From an uncultured Erysipelotrichaceae bacterium (lineage in GTDB: Bacteria; Bacillota_I; Bacilli_A; RF39; UBA660): a stretch of DNA of 64,000 bases. A model generated the notes under the pieces. That model ran no database searches. It saw only the letters and a program-made list of their open reading frames with translations, and had not been told where the DNA came from. Made by a program: the position numbers and the translations under genes. Positions 44,288 to 55,135 of this stretch are shown here, piece by piece; position 1 is the first letter of the stretch; every line of letters begins with the position of its first letter. The stretch covers positions 1 to 64,000 of the forward strand of contig CACYLI010000002.1 in NCBI GenBank assembly GCA_902775285.1, given 5' to 3'.

Positions 44288-44316
44288 TTAAAAAAATTGT
44301 TCTATTAGAACAATTT
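44288..44316 (-). terminator. Terminator of ffh
   Basis: A 10-pair stem (AAATTGTTCT with AGAACAATTT, 3-base loop) is followed by seven T on the minus strand; the ffh stop codon lies at its edge. Confidence 0.8.
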
Positions 44317-45610
44317 AAAATTTAAAATTTTTCATTTGTTTCATCATACTCTTCATTTGATCAAATTGTTTTAACAAACGATTTACATCTTCAACTTTTT
44401 GTCCACATCCAGCAGCTATTCTTTGTTTTCTACTAGCTTTTATAATATCTGGATTACGTCTTTCTTCAGGAGTCATAGATAAAACAATTGCTTCAGTTCT
44501 TGCCATCACTTTAGGATCAATTTCTACATTATTTAGCCCCATTTTTGATGCACCTGGAATTAATTTAATTAGATTTTCTAAAGGTCCTAGTTTTTTAATT
44601 TGTTTAGTTGTTTTTAAAAAATCTTCTAAATCAAATTTACCCTTTTGCATTTTTTTAGATACACTCATCATTTCATCTTGATCAAGTTCTGCCTCAGTCT
44701 TTTCAATTATTGAAAGCAAATCCCCCATTCCAAGAATTCTATTAGCTATTCTTTCAGGATAGAATTCAGATATACCATCTAATTTTTCAGAATCTCCTAT
44801 TAGTTTAATAGGAATATTTGTTAAATGTCTTAGAGAAAGAGCAACTCCACCTTTAGTATCTCCATCCATTTTAGTAAGAATACATCCAGTTAACTTTAAT
44901 TTATCATTAAATCCAGTTATTACATTAATTGCATCTTGTCCCATCATAGCATCTATTACAAGTAATTCTTCATGAGGTTTAACACTTGATTCAATATCAA
45001 CAAGTTCATTCATTAAATCTTCATCTATTTGTAAACGTCCTGCTGTATCTATTAAAATATAATCATATCCTTTTTCAACAGCATATTTAATACCATTATT
45101 AGCTATTTCTACAGGATTACCTTTTCCTTCATCATATACTTCTATTCCAAGTTGTTTTCCAATACTTTTTAATTGATCAATCGCTGCTGGTCTATAAACA
45201 TCACAAGCTATAAATATTGGTTTTTTATGATGACGTTTTCTTACCATATTACCAAGTTTACCAATAGTTGTAGTTTTTCCACCACCCTGTAAACCTACAA
45301 TCATAACAATTGTTGGTTTTTTATTTACTTCTAATGGACAAGCATCTCCACCTAGTAAAGTAACTAATTCATCTTTTAAAATTTTAACAAACATATCTCC
45401 TGGCTTAATACTTTTTCTAACCTCTTCACCAAGAGCTTTTTCTTTTACTTTATCAATAAATTCTTTAACTATTTTAACATTAACATCAGCTTCTAATAAA
45501 CAAAGTCTAATTTCTCTACTTATTTCACTAATATTATCTTCATTTATTACACCCTTAGATTTAATATTACTTACTACTTTTTGTAATCTTTCACTTAATG
45601 ATTCAAACAT
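44315..45610 (-). CDS. ffh: Signal recognition particle protein Ffh (SRP54)
   Basis: Ffh binds signal sequences and SRP RNA and delivers ribosomes to FtsY. The N domain (residues 1-85, MFESLSERL) precedes the GTPase domain with P-loop GLQGGGKTTT (about 107-114), DVYRPAA, DTAGR and TKMDGD, then a Met-rich M domain with GMGDLLSIIEKTE and RKQRIAAGCGQKVEDVN, and a tail QMKSMMKQMKNF. The ATG at 45610 is chosen because AAAGGTG precedes it; an in-frame GTG three codons upstream is part of that ribosome-binding site. At 431 residues it is slightly short but complete. Confidence 0.97.
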   Translation of the reverse strand: MFESLSERLQKVVSNIKSKGVINEDNISEISREIRLCLLEADVNVKIVKEFIDKVKEKALGEEVRKSIKPGDMFVKILKDELVTLLGGDACPLEVNKKPTIVMIVGLQGGGKTTTIGKLGNMVRKRHHKKPIFIACDVYRPAAIDQLKSIGKQLGIEVYDEGKGNPVEIANNGIKYAVEKGYDYILIDTAGRLQIDEDLMNELVDIESSVKPHEELLVIDAMMGQDAINVITGFNDKLKLTGCILTKMDGDTKGGVALSLRHLTNIPIKLIGDSEKLDGISEFYPERIANRILGMGDLLSIIEKTEAELDQDEMMSVSKKMQKGKFDLEDFLKTTKQIKKLGPLENLIKLIPGASKMGLNNVEIDPKVMARTEAIVLSMTPEERRNPDIIKASRKQRIAAGCGQKVEDVNRLLKQFDQMKSMMKQMKNFKF

Positions 45611-45678
45611 AAATATCACCTTTATTAATTATATCAAATTATTAATATTTAATAAACTTCATTCTTTTAAAAATAAAC

Positions 45679-45706
45679 AAAAAGCCTAACTATTAGTTAG
45701 GCATAA
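45679..45706 (-). terminator. Terminator of the small membrane-protein gene
   Basis: GCCTAACT and AGTTAGGC form an 8-pair stem with a 3-base loop, followed by a T run. The stop codon of the small gene is inside the hairpin. Confidence 0.8.
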
Positions 45707-45866
45707 TAATATTATTTCTGTTTAGCGTATCATAAATATCATCTATTTTTTTACTCATTTTTATATTTGACACTACTAAAAATATAACAGATGCAATTAT
45801 AAAAATTAAAAAAAGGCTTACACTAACAACTACTATATTCTTAATATTTTTTATTTTCTTAAACAT
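45693..45866 (-). CDS. Small single-pass membrane protein
   Basis: The 57-residue product starts at the ATG at 45866 (AGGTG upstream). A basic N-terminus (KKIKNIKN) is followed by one long membrane helix (about 12-33) and a short helical tail ending in NNIIMPN, so the N-terminus should be inside. It has its own terminator and lies between the rpoC terminator and ffh. No family is recognised; short anchored proteins of this type are common and diverse. Confidence 0.65.
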   Translation of the reverse strand: MFKKIKNIKNIVVVSVSLFLIFIIASVIFLVVSNIKMSKKIDDIYDTLNRNNIIMPN

Positions 45867-45904
45867 ACTATTCACCTATAATTAGTATACATTATTTTAT
45901 AAAT

Positions 45905-45933
45905 TAAAAAAAGAGTTATTTCTAACTCTTTTT
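45905..45933 (-). terminator. Terminator of the rpoBC operon
   Basis: AAGAGTTA and TAACTCTT pair around a TTTC/GAAA loop and are followed by a T run on the minus strand, two bases beyond the rpoC stop. Confidence 0.85.
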
Positions 45934-45934
45934 A

Positions 45935-48900
45935 TTATTCAGTTAAAGCTCCTTCTACTGTTTCTTCAGTTGCATCATCTGTTAAGAATTTTTCTTCTAA
46001 AACTTCAGCTGCATCATCATCAAGTAGTTCATTTTTAAGCATTACTTCTATATTATTATATTGTTTTGCTCCAGTACCTGCTGGTATTAATTTACCAAGA
46101 ATAACATTTTCTTTTAGTCCATTTAACATATCTACTTTTCCACGTGTAGCAGCATCTGTTAAGATTCTTGTTGTTTCTTGGAATGAAGCAGCAGATAAGA
46201 ATGAATCAGTTTCTAAAGATGCTTTTGTAATACCAAGCATTACAGGTTTTCCAGTAGCTGGTACTCCACCAGATAAGATAACTGGTTTATTAATATCAGC
46301 AAATTCTCTTAGAGGAACACTAAGTCCTTCAATTAAATTAGTATCTCCTGGATCTACTACTCTAATCTTAGTAATCATTCTTCTAATAACTGTTTCAATA
46401 TGTTTATCTGAAACATCAACACCTTGTGATTTATAAACTTTTTGAACTTCTTTTAATATATATGCTTGAACTGTAGTTGGATCTGTTACAGCAAGTAATT
46501 CTTTTGGAGAAATACTACCTTCTGTTAATGCTTCACCTGCAACTACTGTATCTCCTTTTTCTACTTTTAATTTAGCATTATATTGAGTTACATGTTCACG
46601 AGTTTCAACATCATTTGTAATATATATTTTAAATCTACCATTTTTATCATCAGTAAGTTTAGTAATTTTACCACCAATTTCAGCAATAGTAGCTTTTGCT
46701 TTTGGTATTCTAGCTTCAAATAATTCTTCGACTCTTGGAAGACCTTGAGTAATATCAGCAGCAGATGCAACACCACCAGTGTGGAATGTACGCATTGTTA
46801 ACTGAGTACCTGGTTCACCAATTGATTGAGCAGCCATAATACCAGTAGCTTCACCAACTTCAACAACATTTCCAGTTGCAAGGTTAAGTCCATAACATTT
46901 TTGACAAATACCATTTGTACTTCTACAAGTAAGTACACTTCTAATTTCCATCTTAGTAATACCAGCAGCAACAATCTTATCTGCTATTCTTTCAGTAATT
47001 AGAGCACCTTTGTCAATTAATACTTCACGAGTTTCAGGATGTAATAATTTTTGATTTGAATATCTTCCAACTATTCTATCTCTGAATGATTCAATTACAG
47101 CACCACTCTTTTCATCAGTGAATGCTTCTACTTCTATACCTTGGATAGTTCCACAATCTTCTTCTCTTACAATAATATCTTGTACTACATCAACTAAACG
47201 TCTTGTTAAGTATCCAGCATCAGCTGTCTTTAAGGCAGTATCTGCTGTACCTTTTCTAGAACCGTGTGTTGATAAGAAGAATTCTTGCACATCTAATCCT
47301 TCACGGAATGATGCTAAGATTGGAATTTCTACTTGACCACCATCTGGTTTTGCCATTATACCACGCATACCAGCAAGTTGTCCTAATTGGTTAGCGCTAC
47401 CTCTGGCTCCAGAATTAATAATCATTGAAAGTGGATTTTCTACATCTTCTTTTAAGATATCTCCTAATTTTCCTTGAACATTAGTAGTTGCATCAGTCCA
47501 TAATTTAATAACTTTATTATGTCTTTCTTCATCAGTTATAAGACCACGCTTAAATTGTTTATTAATCTTTTCAATTGTAGCATTTGTTTCTTCAATAATA
47601 GTATCTTTTTCATGGTTAATTGGAATATCTGAAAGTGATATTGTAATACCAGATTTAGTACTATATTTGAAACCTAAATCTTTTAACTTATCTAAGAATA
47701 TTGAAGTTTCTGTAGTCTTATATCTCTTAAATATTTGAGCAATTATTTTTCCTAAATCTTTTTTAACTAAAGCAGGAACTACTGGTAAAGCAGCAACTTC
47801 TTCAGGTAAGTTTTTACCTTTTTCTATAAAGAACTTGTCTGGTGTCATAAATTCAATATTCTCTTTACTTCCTTCATTAATATAAGGATAAGTATCTGGG
47901 AATATTTCATTAAATATAATTTTACCAGCTGTAGTAACTAAATATTTATCTTTTTGTTCATCAGTCCATACTTTATGTTTAAAAGCTTTTGCTGGAATAC
48001 AAACTCTAGTATGAAGAGTTATATCTCTTCTTTCATAAGCCATTAATACTTCATTTGCATCCTTATAAGCTTTACCTTCATTAACTTCACCTGGAAGTTC
48101 AAGAGTTAAGTAATAATTACCTAATACCATATCTTGAGATGGAGTAACAATTGGTTTTCCATCTTTAGGGTCTAAAATATTATTAGCACCTAACATTAAT
48201 AATCTTGCTTCAGCTTGAGCTTCTTCACTAATTGGAATGTGAATAGCCATTTGGTCACCATCAAAGTCAGCATTGAATCCACCACAAACAAGTGGGTGAA
48301 GTCTTAAAGCTTTACCACTAACTAAAACTGGTTCGAAAGCTTGAATAGAAAGTCTATGTAATGTAGGGGCACGGTTTAATAGTACTGGATGTTCACGAAT
48401 TACGTCTTCTACTACATCCCATACTCTTTCATCTTGTACATCTATAATCTTCTTAGCAGCTTTAATATTATGTGCTATTCCCTTTTCAACTAATTGTTGC
48501 ATAACATATGGTTTAAATAATTCTAAAGCCATATCTTTTGGTACACCACATTGATACATTTTTAAACTTGGTCCAACTACGATAACACTACGTCCACTAT
48601 AGTCAACTCTTTTACCAAGAAGATTTTGTCTAAATCTACCTTGTTTTCCTTTTAACATAGATGAAAGTGATTTTAAAGGTCTATTTCCTACACCTTGAAC
48701 ACTTCTTCCACGTCTACCATTATCTATTAATGCATCAACTGCTTCTTGAAGCATACGTTTTTCATTTTGAACAATAATTGTTGGTGCTTCAAGTTCTAAT
48801 AATTTTTTAAGACGATTATTTCTATTAATAATTCTTCTATATAAATCATTTAAATCACTTGTAGCAAATCTTCCACCTGGAAGTTGAATCATTGGTCTTA

Positions 48901-49612
48901 AATCTGGTGGAATAACTGGTAATACATCTAAAATCATCCATTCAGGTCTATTACCACTTTCTAAGAATGCATTTAAGCAATCTAATCTTTTAATTAATCT
49001 TAATTTCTTTTGACCTTGAGCTTTTTCAACTTCTTCTTTTAATTCATTTACTTCTTTTTCAAGATCAACTTCACTAAGTAATTGTTTAATAGCTTCAGCA
49101 CCCATACCAACTTTGAATCCATCACCATATTTTTCATAATATGCTCTGTATTCTTTATCTGATAATGTTTGCTTTTTAGCTAATGGTGCAATACCTGGAT
49201 CTAATACAATATAACTTACGAAATATAATACTTCTTCTAATTCACGAGGAGAAATATCAAGTACTAGACCCATTTTTGGAGGTACACCTTTAGCATACCA
49301 AATATGGCTAACAGGACTAGCAAGTTCAATATGTCCCATTCTTTCTCTACGTACTTTAGCACGAGTAACTTCTACTCCACATCTATCACAAACTACATTT
49401 TTATATCTAAGTCTTTTATACTTTTTACAAGTACATTCAAAGTCTTTAGTTGGACCAAATATCTTTTCACAGAAAAGTCCATCTCTTTCAGGGTTTAAAG
49501 TTCTATAATTGATAGTTTCTGGTTTCTTAACTTCACCATAAGACCATTCACGAATCTTTTCAGGAGAAGCTATACCAATACGAATTCCTTCAAAATCATT
49601 AACTTCCATCAT
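45935..49612 (-). CDS. rpoC: RNA polymerase beta' subunit
   Basis: This subunit holds the catalytic magnesium of RNA polymerase: [10 protein letters not shown] is at about residues 444-453. The N-terminal zinc site is [20 protein letters not shown] (about 60-80) and the second zinc site is [17 protein letters not shown] near 870-950. [20 protein letters not shown] forms the bridge-helix/trigger-loop region. The length of 1225 matches Firmicutes forms without large insertions. The start overlaps the rpoB stop (TAATG), and AAAGGGGTG precedes it; a second ATG follows immediately. The C-terminal 25 residues are acidic. Confidence 0.99.
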   Translation of the reverse strand: MMEVNDFEGIRIGIASPEKIREWSYGEVKKPETINYRTLNPERDGLFCEKIFGPTKDFECTCKKYKRLRYKNVVCDRCGVEVTRAKVRRERMGHIELASPVSHIWYAKGVPPKMGLVLDISPRELEEVLYFVSYIVLDPGIAPLAKKQTLSDKEYRAYYEKYGDGFKVGMGAEAIKQLLSEVDLEKEVNELKEEVEKAQGQKKLRLIKRLDCLNAFLESGNRPEWMILDVLPVIPPDLRPMIQLPGGRFATSDLNDLYRRIINRNNRLKKLLELEAPTIIVQNEKRMLQEAVDALIDNGRRGRSVQGVGNRPLKSLSSMLKGKQGRFRQNLLGKRVDYSGRSVIVVGPSLKMYQCGVPKDMALELFKPYVMQQLVEKGIAHNIKAAKKIIDVQDERVWDVVEDVIREHPVLLNRAPTLHRLSIQAFEPVLVSGKALRLHPLVCGGFNADFDGDQMAIHIPISEEAQAEARLLMLGANNILDPKDGKPIVTPSQDMVLGNYYLTLELPGEVNEGKAYKDANEVLMAYERRDITLHTRVCIPAKAFKHKVWTDEQKDKYLVTTAGKIIFNEIFPDTYPYINEGSKENIEFMTPDKFFIEKGKNLPEEVAALPVVPALVKKDLGKIIAQIFKRYKTTETSIFLDKLKDLGFKYSTKSGITISLSDIPINHEKDTIIEETNATIEKINKQFKRGLITDEERHNKVIKLWTDATTNVQGKLGDILKEDVENPLSMIINSGARGSANQLGQLAGMRGIMAKPDGGQVEIPILASFREGLDVQEFFLSTHGSRKGTADTALKTADAGYLTRRLVDVVQDIIVREEDCGTIQGIEVEAFTDEKSGAVIESFRDRIVGRYSNQKLLHPETREVLIDKGALITERIADKIVAAGITKMEIRSVLTCRSTNGICQKCYGLNLATGNVVEVGEATGIMAAQSIGEPGTQLTMRTFHTGGVASAADITQGLPRVEELFEARIPKAKATIAEIGGKITKLTDDKNGRFKIYITNDVETREHVTQYNAKLKVEKGDTVVAGEALTEGSISPKELLAVTDPTTVQAYILKEVQKVYKSQGVDVSDKHIETVIRRMITKIRVVDPGDTNLIEGLSVPLREFADINKPVILSGGVPATGKPVMLGITKASLETDSFLSAASFQETTRILTDAATRGKVDMLNGLKENVILGKLIPAGTGAKQYNNIEVMLKNELLDDDAAEVLEEKFLTDDATEETVEGALTE

Positions 49613-52600
49613 TATTCTTCACCCCTTTCATAAGCATCTTCAAAATTATCATCAAGTCCATACTCTTCAGTATATTCTAAATCTTCATCAGTTGGTTCTT
49701 CATCAAAATCTTCATCAAACTCATCATCTTCTTGATTTTCTTCATAATCATCATTTTCATCTAATTCTGGTTCTGGAAGAGGTTCTTTTTCTTTACCAAC
49801 TTCTTCTATTGAAACTGGAACATCTTCTTTATCTTCTTCGTCTTCTAAAGTCTTAATATCTTTAAGTGTTCCATCTTTATTAATAATTTGAATATCAAGT
49901 CCTAAAGCTTGGAATTCTTTAATTAATACTCTAAAGCTTTCTGGAACTCCTGGAGCAGGAATTGGTTTACCTTTAACTAATGCTTCATATACTCTAACTC
50001 TTCCTACTACATCATCTGATTTAACTGTGATAACTTCTTGTAAGATATGAGCAGCACCATAAGCATATAATGCCCAAACTTCCATTTCTCCAAATCTTTG
50101 ACCACCAAATTGAGCTTTTCCTCCAAGTGGTTGTTGTGTAACTAAACTATATGGTCCAGTAGCACGAGCATGTATCTTATCATCTACCATGTGTACAAGT
50201 CTAATCATGTACATAACTCCAACAGATACTCTCTTATCAAATTTTTCACCAGTTCTACCATCATATAACCATGTTTTATAATCTGGATCTAAACCAGCTT
50301 CTTTAGTTTCTTCTTGAATATCTTCTTCAGTTGCACTATTGAATATTGGAGTAGCATAATGAACTCCTAATTTCTTACCAGCCATTCCTAAGTGTAATTC
50401 TAAAATTTGTCCTAAATTCATACGAGAAGGAACTCCTAATGGATTTAGAATTACATCTACTGGAGTACCATCTGGTAAGTATGGCATATCTTCTTCAGGT
50501 AAGATAAGTGAGCAAACACCTTTGTTACCATGACGTCCAGCCATTTTATCTCCAACTTGAATTTTTCTCTTCTTAACAATATAAACTCTAACTACTTTTG
50601 ATACACCAGCTGGAAGTTCATCAGAATTTTCTTTAGTAAATATTTGTACATCATGTACAATACCAGAACATCCATGTGATACTCTTAAAGAAGTATCTCT
50701 AACTTCTCTAGTCTTTTCTCCAAATATTGCATGTAATAATTTTTCTTCACTAGAAAGTTCTTGCATTCCTTTTGGAGTAACTTTTCCAACTAAAATATCA
50801 TTTTCTTTAACTTCAGTACCTATTCTTACAATACCATTTTCATCTAAATTCTTACGAGCTTCTTCACTTATATTAGGAATATCTCTTGTGAATTCTTCTG
50901 GTCCTAGTTTTGTATCTCTACATTCAATTTCCTTCATTTCGATGTGAATTGAAGTATATACATCATCCTTAACTATTCTTTCATTTAGGATAACAGCATC
51001 TTCATAGTTATAACCATTGTAAGTCATAAAAGCTACAACTACATTTTTACCTAAAGCTATTTCTCCTTTATCAGTTGAAGGTCCATCAGCAATAATTTCA
51101 CCTTTATGAACTTCTTCACCTTTCTTAACAATTGGTCTTTGATTATAACAAGTTTCATTGTTACTTCTTTGATAACTTATAAGTTCATAAGTTCTCTTTT
51201 CTTCAAGACCTTTTACAATAATCTTCTTAGCATCTACATATTCAACAACACCATCAATATCACTAACTACAGAGCATCCTGAATCTCTAGCTATAGCTGC
51301 TTCTACTCCAGTACCTACAATTGGAGCTTCAGTTATCATTAGAGGAACTGCTTGTCTTTGCATGTTAGCACCCATTAATGTTCTATTAGCATCGTCATGT
51401 TCCATAAATGGAATCATACTTGTTGTAACAGAAACTATTTGAGATGGTGAAACATCTATATAATCTACTTTATCTTTAGATACAATCATATTATCTTTAT
51501 TGTATCTTACTGGTACCATTTCATCTAAAATATTACCATCTTTATCTGCTTCAATAGTAGCTTGACTAATATAATAATCTTCTTCTTCATCAGCAGTCAT
51601 ATATACTATTTCATCAGTAATACGAGAATTAACTACTTTTCTATATGGAGTCATTATAAATCCATATTCATTAATTCTAGCATAACTTGCAAGTGATGTA
51701 ATAAGTCCGATATTTTGACCTTCTGGAGTTTCGATTGGACAAATTCTACCATAGTGTGATGGGTTAACGTCACGAACTTCCATACCAGCTCTATCTCTTG
51801 AAAGTCCTCCTGGTCCTAATGCACTAAGTCTACGTTTATCATTTAATTCTGATAATGGATTAATTTGATCCATGAATTTAGATAATTGAGAAGAACCAAA
51901 GAATTCTTTTAATGTAGCTGTTACAGGTCTAATATTAATTAATGATTTTGGAGTAACTGTATCAATTTCTTGAGTAGACATCTTATCTCTAATTTGTCTT
52001 TCCATACGAGCTACACCAATTCTAAATTGATTTTGAATTAATTCTCCTACTTGTCTTACACGTCTATTTCCTAAATGATCTATTTCATCATATTTACCAA
52101 TACCATATAATAAGCAAATATAATATGATAATGAAGCATATACATCAGATATAGTAAGTCTCTTAGTATCAATTGTTTGATCATTACCTATAACTTTAAT
52201 AATTTTACCTGATTCATCATTAGCATATACTAAAACTTCTTGAATTTTATTATATGTATCAAGTTCTTCATTTATAGTTACTTCTCTAACTCCATATCCA
52301 TCATTAAAATATGGTCTAATAGTTTCAAGTATTTCTTTAGTAATAACAGTACCTTTCTTTACTAGTACTTCATTACCAACTTTAATATCTTGTGCTATTT
52401 TATTATTAATTAATCTATCTAATACATTTAATTTCTTATTAAATTTATATCTACCAACTTTACCTAAATCATATCTAAATTTATCAAAGAATCTAACGAT
52501 TAATTGGTTTTTAGCTGAATCTAAAGTAGCTGGTTCACCTGGTCTTAACTTTTCATATATTTCAATTAAAGCTTCATCAGTATTCTTAGTAGAATCTTTT

Positions 52601-53265
52601 TCTAAAGTATTAATTAAATATTCATCTTGACCAAATAATTCTAATATTTCTTCATTTGATGAAAGCCCTAATGCACGTAATAATGTAGTAACTGTAACTT
52701 TACGAGTTCTATCTATTCTTACATACAAAATACCCCTGGCATCAAGTTCATATTCTAGCCAAGTTCCTTTATTAGGACGTACTTCACTTGAAATAATATT
52801 TCTACCATTCTTATCTATTTCACTTTTATAATAACAAGATGGTCCCATAACAAGTTGAGAGTTAATAACTCTTTCAGCACCATTTATAATAAAAGATGCT
52901 GTATCTGTCATAAGAGGCATATCACCTAAAAATATTTCTTGTTCTTTTACTTCTCCTGTTTCATTAATGAAAAGTCTAGCTTTTACCTTTAATGGTGCTG
53001 AGTAAGTAACTTTTCTTTCTTTACTTTCCTTAACAGTATATTTAGGCTCATCAAAATAATAATCACCAAATTCTAGTGATAATGAACCTGAAAAACTTTC
53101 AACAGGAAAAATATCATCAAATACTTCCTTTATTCCTTCCTTTAAAAATAAGTCAAACGAATCTTTTTGAACTTCTAATAAATTAGATAATTCTAGCGTA
53201 CTACGCTTTGTTGAGAAACTTCTTCTTTCTCTATGGTCACCAAATTTAACTGTTTTGTATGCCAC
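49612..53265 (-). CDS. rpoB: RNA polymerase beta subunit
   Basis: The beta subunit forms half of the RNA polymerase active cleft. Core motifs include the rifampicin-binding region [17 protein letters not shown] (about 455-471), [36 protein letters not shown] and [13 protein letters not shown]. The start is GTG at 53265 after GGGGTG. In the rifampicin region, Asp476 stands where E. coli has His526, and Ile replaces Asn518. The last 85 residues or so form a strongly acidic, probably disordered tail. It is transcribed from a strong promoter at about 53340 and is also reachable by read-through from rplJL. Confidence 0.99.
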   Translation of the reverse strand: MAYKTVKFGDHRERRSFSTKRSTLELSNLLEVQKDSFDLFLKEGIKEVFDDIFPVESFSGSLSLEFGDYYFDEPKYTVKESKERKVTYSAPLKVKARLFINETGEVKEQEIFLGDMPLMTDTASFIINGAERVINSQLVMGPSCYYKSEIDKNGRNIISSEVRPNKGTWLEYELDARGILYVRIDRTRKVTVTTLLRALGLSSNEEILELFGQDEYLINTLEKDSTKNTDEALIEIYEKLRPGEPATLDSAKNQLIVRFFDKFRYDLGKVGRYKFNKKLNVLDRLINNKIAQDIKVGNEVLVKKGTVITKEILETIRPYFNDGYGVREVTINEELDTYNKIQEVLVYANDESGKIIKVIGNDQTIDTKRLTISDVYASLSYYICLLYGIGKYDEIDHLGNRRVRQVGELIQNQFRIGVARMERQIRDKMSTQEIDTVTPKSLINIRPVTATLKEFFGSSQLSKFMDQINPLSELNDKRRLSALGPGGLSRDRAGMEVRDVNPSHYGRICPIETPEGQNIGLITSLASYARINEYGFIMTPYRKVVNSRITDEIVYMTADEEEDYYISQATIEADKDGNILDEMVPVRYNKDNMIVSKDKVDYIDVSPSQIVSVTTSMIPFMEHDDANRTLMGANMQRQAVPLMITEAPIVGTGVEAAIARDSGCSVVSDIDGVVEYVDAKKIIVKGLEEKRTYELISYQRSNNETCYNQRPIVKKGEEVHKGEIIADGPSTDKGEIALGKNVVVAFMTYNGYNYEDAVILNERIVKDDVYTSIHIEMKEIECRDTKLGPEEFTRDIPNISEEARKNLDENGIVRIGTEVKENDILVGKVTPKGMQELSSEEKLLHAIFGEKTREVRDTSLRVSHGCSGIVHDVQIFTKENSDELPAGVSKVVRVYIVKKRKIQVGDKMAGRHGNKGVCSLILPEEDMPYLPDGTPVDVILNPLGVPSRMNLGQILELHLGMAGKKLGVHYATPIFNSATEEDIQEETKEAGLDPDYKTWLYDGRTGEKFDKRVSVGVMYMIRLVHMVDDKIHARATGPYSLVTQQPLGGKAQFGGQRFGEMEVWALYAYGAAHILQEVITVKSDDVVGRVRVYEALVKGKPIPAPGVPESFRVLIKEFQALGLDIQIINKDGTLKDIKTLEDEEDKEDVPVSIEEVGKEKEPLPEPELDENDDYEENQEDDEFDEDFDEEPTDEDLEYTEEYGLDDNFEDAYERGEE

Positions 53266-53336
53266 TATTTCACCCCAATCCTAAATTTTTAAAGAACACA
53301 AATTTTATAAATAAAACAAATGTACTGCAATATAAA

Positions 53337-53366
53337 ATTTTATCATATACATTTTCAATAAGTCAA
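53337..53366 (-). promoter_or_regulatory. Promoter of rpoBC
   Basis: TTGACT (53366-53361) and TAAAAT (53342-53337) are 18 bases apart, and TG stands one base before the -10 box (extended -10). The leader is about 65 bases. Confidence 0.6.
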
Positions 53367-53382
53367 TGTTTTTTTGTAATAT

Positions 53383-53976
53383 TTATAAATTTTTAGCTCT
53401 TAAAACGAAATATCCTTTGTCTTTATTTATAATTTCTACTTTTCTTGTACTCTCTAATATTTTTTTAATTGATAACGCTCCTTGATCTTTACGAATAACA
53501 AAATATAAAACTCCATTTTCATTCATATGATCAAAAGCTTGCTCTAGTATTTCTAATACTTTTACTTTTCCCACTCTTATAGGAGGATTAGTAATAATAA
53601 CATCATATTTATCATGAATATTCTCATAAGCATCACTTAAGAAAACAGAACCTTTAAAACTATCATATTTTTTAATGTTCCTTTTTGTTAAATGAACCGC
53701 TCTTTTATTCACATCTATCATATCAACATAAGAATTATTTATTATGCTAATTACTATGCCAATAAAACCATATCCACATCCTACATCTAATACTTTTAAG
53801 TTTCTTTTTTCATCACTCAAATACGTTTCTAATAACAATCTACTTCCATAATCAATACTCTTTTTACTAAAAACTCCATTATCAGAATAGAATGTAAAAA
53901 AAGAAGAATTATATTTGTAACTTAACTCTTTAATTTCACTTTTTAAGTTTAAATCATTTTCAAAATAATGACTCAT
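53383..53976 (-). CDS. RsmC-like class I methyltransferase (YbxB)
   Basis: The 197-residue protein has the S-adenosylmethionine motif DVGCGYGFIGI (about 61-71), an acidic residue at MIDVNKRA (about 86) and the catalytic-type ITNPPIRVGK (about 128-137), which is the pattern of RsmC/RsmD-like enzymes that methylate guanine N2 in rRNA. The gene occupies the position of ybxB between rplL and rpoB in Bacillus. Methylation of 16S rRNA is inferred from the family; the exact base cannot be told. AGAAGGAG precedes the ATG. Confidence 0.9.
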   Translation of the reverse strand: MSHYFENDLNLKSEIKELSYKYNSSFFTFYSDNGVFSKKSIDYGSRLLLETYLSDEKRNLKVLDVGCGYGFIGIVISIINNSYVDMIDVNKRAVHLTKRNIKKYDSFKGSVFLSDAYENIHDKYDVIITNPPIRVGKVKVLEILEQAFDHMNENGVLYFVIRKDQGALSIKKILESTRKVEIINKDKGYFVLRAKNL

Positions 53977-53999
53977 ATAATTCTCCTTCTCTAATACGC

Positions 54000-54025
54000 A
54001 AAAAAGCCTAATTAATATAGGCTTA
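54000..54025 (-). terminator. Terminator after rplL
   Basis: AAGCCTA and TAGGCTT form a 7-pair stem with a 7-base loop, followed by six T. It would reduce read-through from rplJL into the methyltransferase and rpoBC. Confidence 0.75.
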
Positions 54026-54032
54026 TTAATAA

Positions 54033-54407
54033 TTATGCTAATTCAACAGTAGCGCCAGCTTCTTCTAATTTAGCTTTTAATTCATCAGCTTCACTAGCAG
54101 GAATTCCTTCTTTAACATTTCCACCAGCATCAGCAATATCTTTAGCTTCTTTAAGTCCTAATCCAGTAGCTTCTCTAATTACTTTAATTACTTGTAATTT
54201 TTGAGCACCAGCATTTTTAAGAACTACAGTTTTAACACTACTTCCTGTGTCTTCAGCTTCTTGAGCTTGAGCAGGAGCAGCAGCAACAGCTACAGCACTT
54301 GGATCTACTCCAAATTCTTCTTTCATCATATCAACTAATTCTTTAACTTCAAGAATAGTTTTTTCTTTTAAAGCTTCGATAATATCTTTGTTTTCAATTT
54401 TAGCCAT
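54033..54407 (-). CDS. rplL: Ribosomal protein L7/L12
   Basis: L7/L12 forms the flexible stalk that recruits translation GTPases. The N-terminal dimerisation helix (residues 3-30), an Ala-rich hinge (about 38-50) and the C-terminal domain with KIEVIK-like LQVIKVIREATGLGLKEAKD and AKLEEAGATVELA are all present in 124 residues. It overlaps the rplJ stop by one base (TAATG), so L10 and L12 synthesis is coupled. Confidence 0.99.
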   Translation of the reverse strand: MAKIENKDIIEALKEKTILEVKELVDMMKEEFGVDPSAVAVAAAPAQAQEAEDTGSSVKTVVLKNAGAQKLQVIKVIREATGLGLKEAKDIADAGGNVKEGIPASEADELKAKLEEAGATVELA

Positions 54408-54910
54408 TAGTTATTTCCTCCTTCTTCTAACTTTTCAGCATATAAATTTAATCCGATACTTAAATTTCTAACATGTTCAATTAAACCACCAGCAAACATT
54501 GTAAGTAATCCTTCCATACTTGGTATTGTTGCATATTCACTAATTACTTTAGCATCAGCTATTTCATTATCAATATAACCAACTCTTATTTCAAGTGCAG
54601 GATGTTCTTTAGCAAACTTACTTACTACTTTAATTGGTTCAATAATTGAATCAGAGAAAAGATAAGCATTTGGTCCACTCATATAATCATTTAATTCAAT
54701 ATTCTTATTCTTTAATGCTAAATTCATAAGAGTATTTTTATAAACTTTTATATCAGAGTTTACTTCTCTTAAACTATTTCTTAGTTCAGCTATTTCACTA
54801 ACTGTAAGTCCTTGATAATTTAATAACAAGAATGTTTTTGAAGAATCAAGCTTATCAGTTATTTCTTTAACAGTTGCTTCTTTTTGTTTAAGAATTTCTT
54901 TACTTGCCAT
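54407..54910 (-). CDS. rplJ: Ribosomal protein L10
   Basis: L10 anchors the L7/L12 dimers to 23S rRNA. The N-terminal RNA-binding domain shows KEATVKEITDKLDSS, LLLNYQGLTVSEIAELR and YKNTLMNLALK, and the C-terminal helix that binds L12 is at about 145-163. 167 residues is normal. AAAGGAG precedes the ATG. The gene is preceded by a leader with an attenuator, and in Bacilli the L10-L12 complex binds such a leader to repress its own synthesis. Confidence 0.98.
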   Translation of the reverse strand: MASKEILKQKEATVKEITDKLDSSKTFLLLNYQGLTVSEIAELRNSLREVNSDIKVYKNTLMNLALKNKNIELNDYMSGPNAYLFSDSIIEPIKVVSKFAKEHPALEIRVGYIDNEIADAKVISEYATIPSMEGLLTMFAGGLIEHVRNLSIGLNLYAEKLEEGGNN

Positions 54911-54932
54911 ATAAGTCTCCTTTCATATAATT

Positions 54933-55033
54933 AAAAAGTTTCCTCATGACAAGGAAACCGATTATAATCGTCATTATAAATTGTTTCCTCGGTAAGATTT
55001 ATTTTTGCACTTACTGTCTTTGGTCACTTCACG
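54933..55033 (-). promoter_or_regulatory. L10 leader with competing antiterminator and terminator stems
   Basis: On the minus strand the terminator is GTTTCCT (54958-54952) paired with AGGAAAC (54944-54938), followed by TTTTT. A second AGGAAAC at 54989-54983 can pair with the same GTTTCCT and would block the terminator. The layout and position in front of rplJ match the autoregulated L10 leader of Firmicutes. Confidence 0.8.
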
Positions 55034-55039
55034 CATTTG

Positions 55040-55068
55040 ATTATATAACACATTTTTACATTTGTAAA
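55040..55068 (-). promoter_or_regulatory. Promoter of rplJ-rplL
   Basis: TTTACA (55068-55063) and TATAAT (55045-55040) are exactly 17 bases apart. Transcription would begin near 55033, at the start of the L10 leader. Confidence 0.75.
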
Positions 55069-55102
55069 GTGTTTTTTTATTAAAATATATGATTTTTTAC
55101 CA

Positions 55103-55134
55103 AAAAAAGAACTTATATTTCTATAAGTTCATTT
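55103..55134 (-). terminator. Terminator of cdaA-cdaR
   Basis: GAACTTAT and ATAAGTTC pair around a 4-base loop and are followed by seven T on the minus strand. Confidence 0.85.
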
Positions 55135-55135
55135 A

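Noticed and set aside
46588-46776. 62-codon open frame on the minus strand inside rpoC
   Set aside because: It is a shifted frame within a certain rpoC gene, is low complexity (Leu/Lys-rich) and has no ribosome-binding site.
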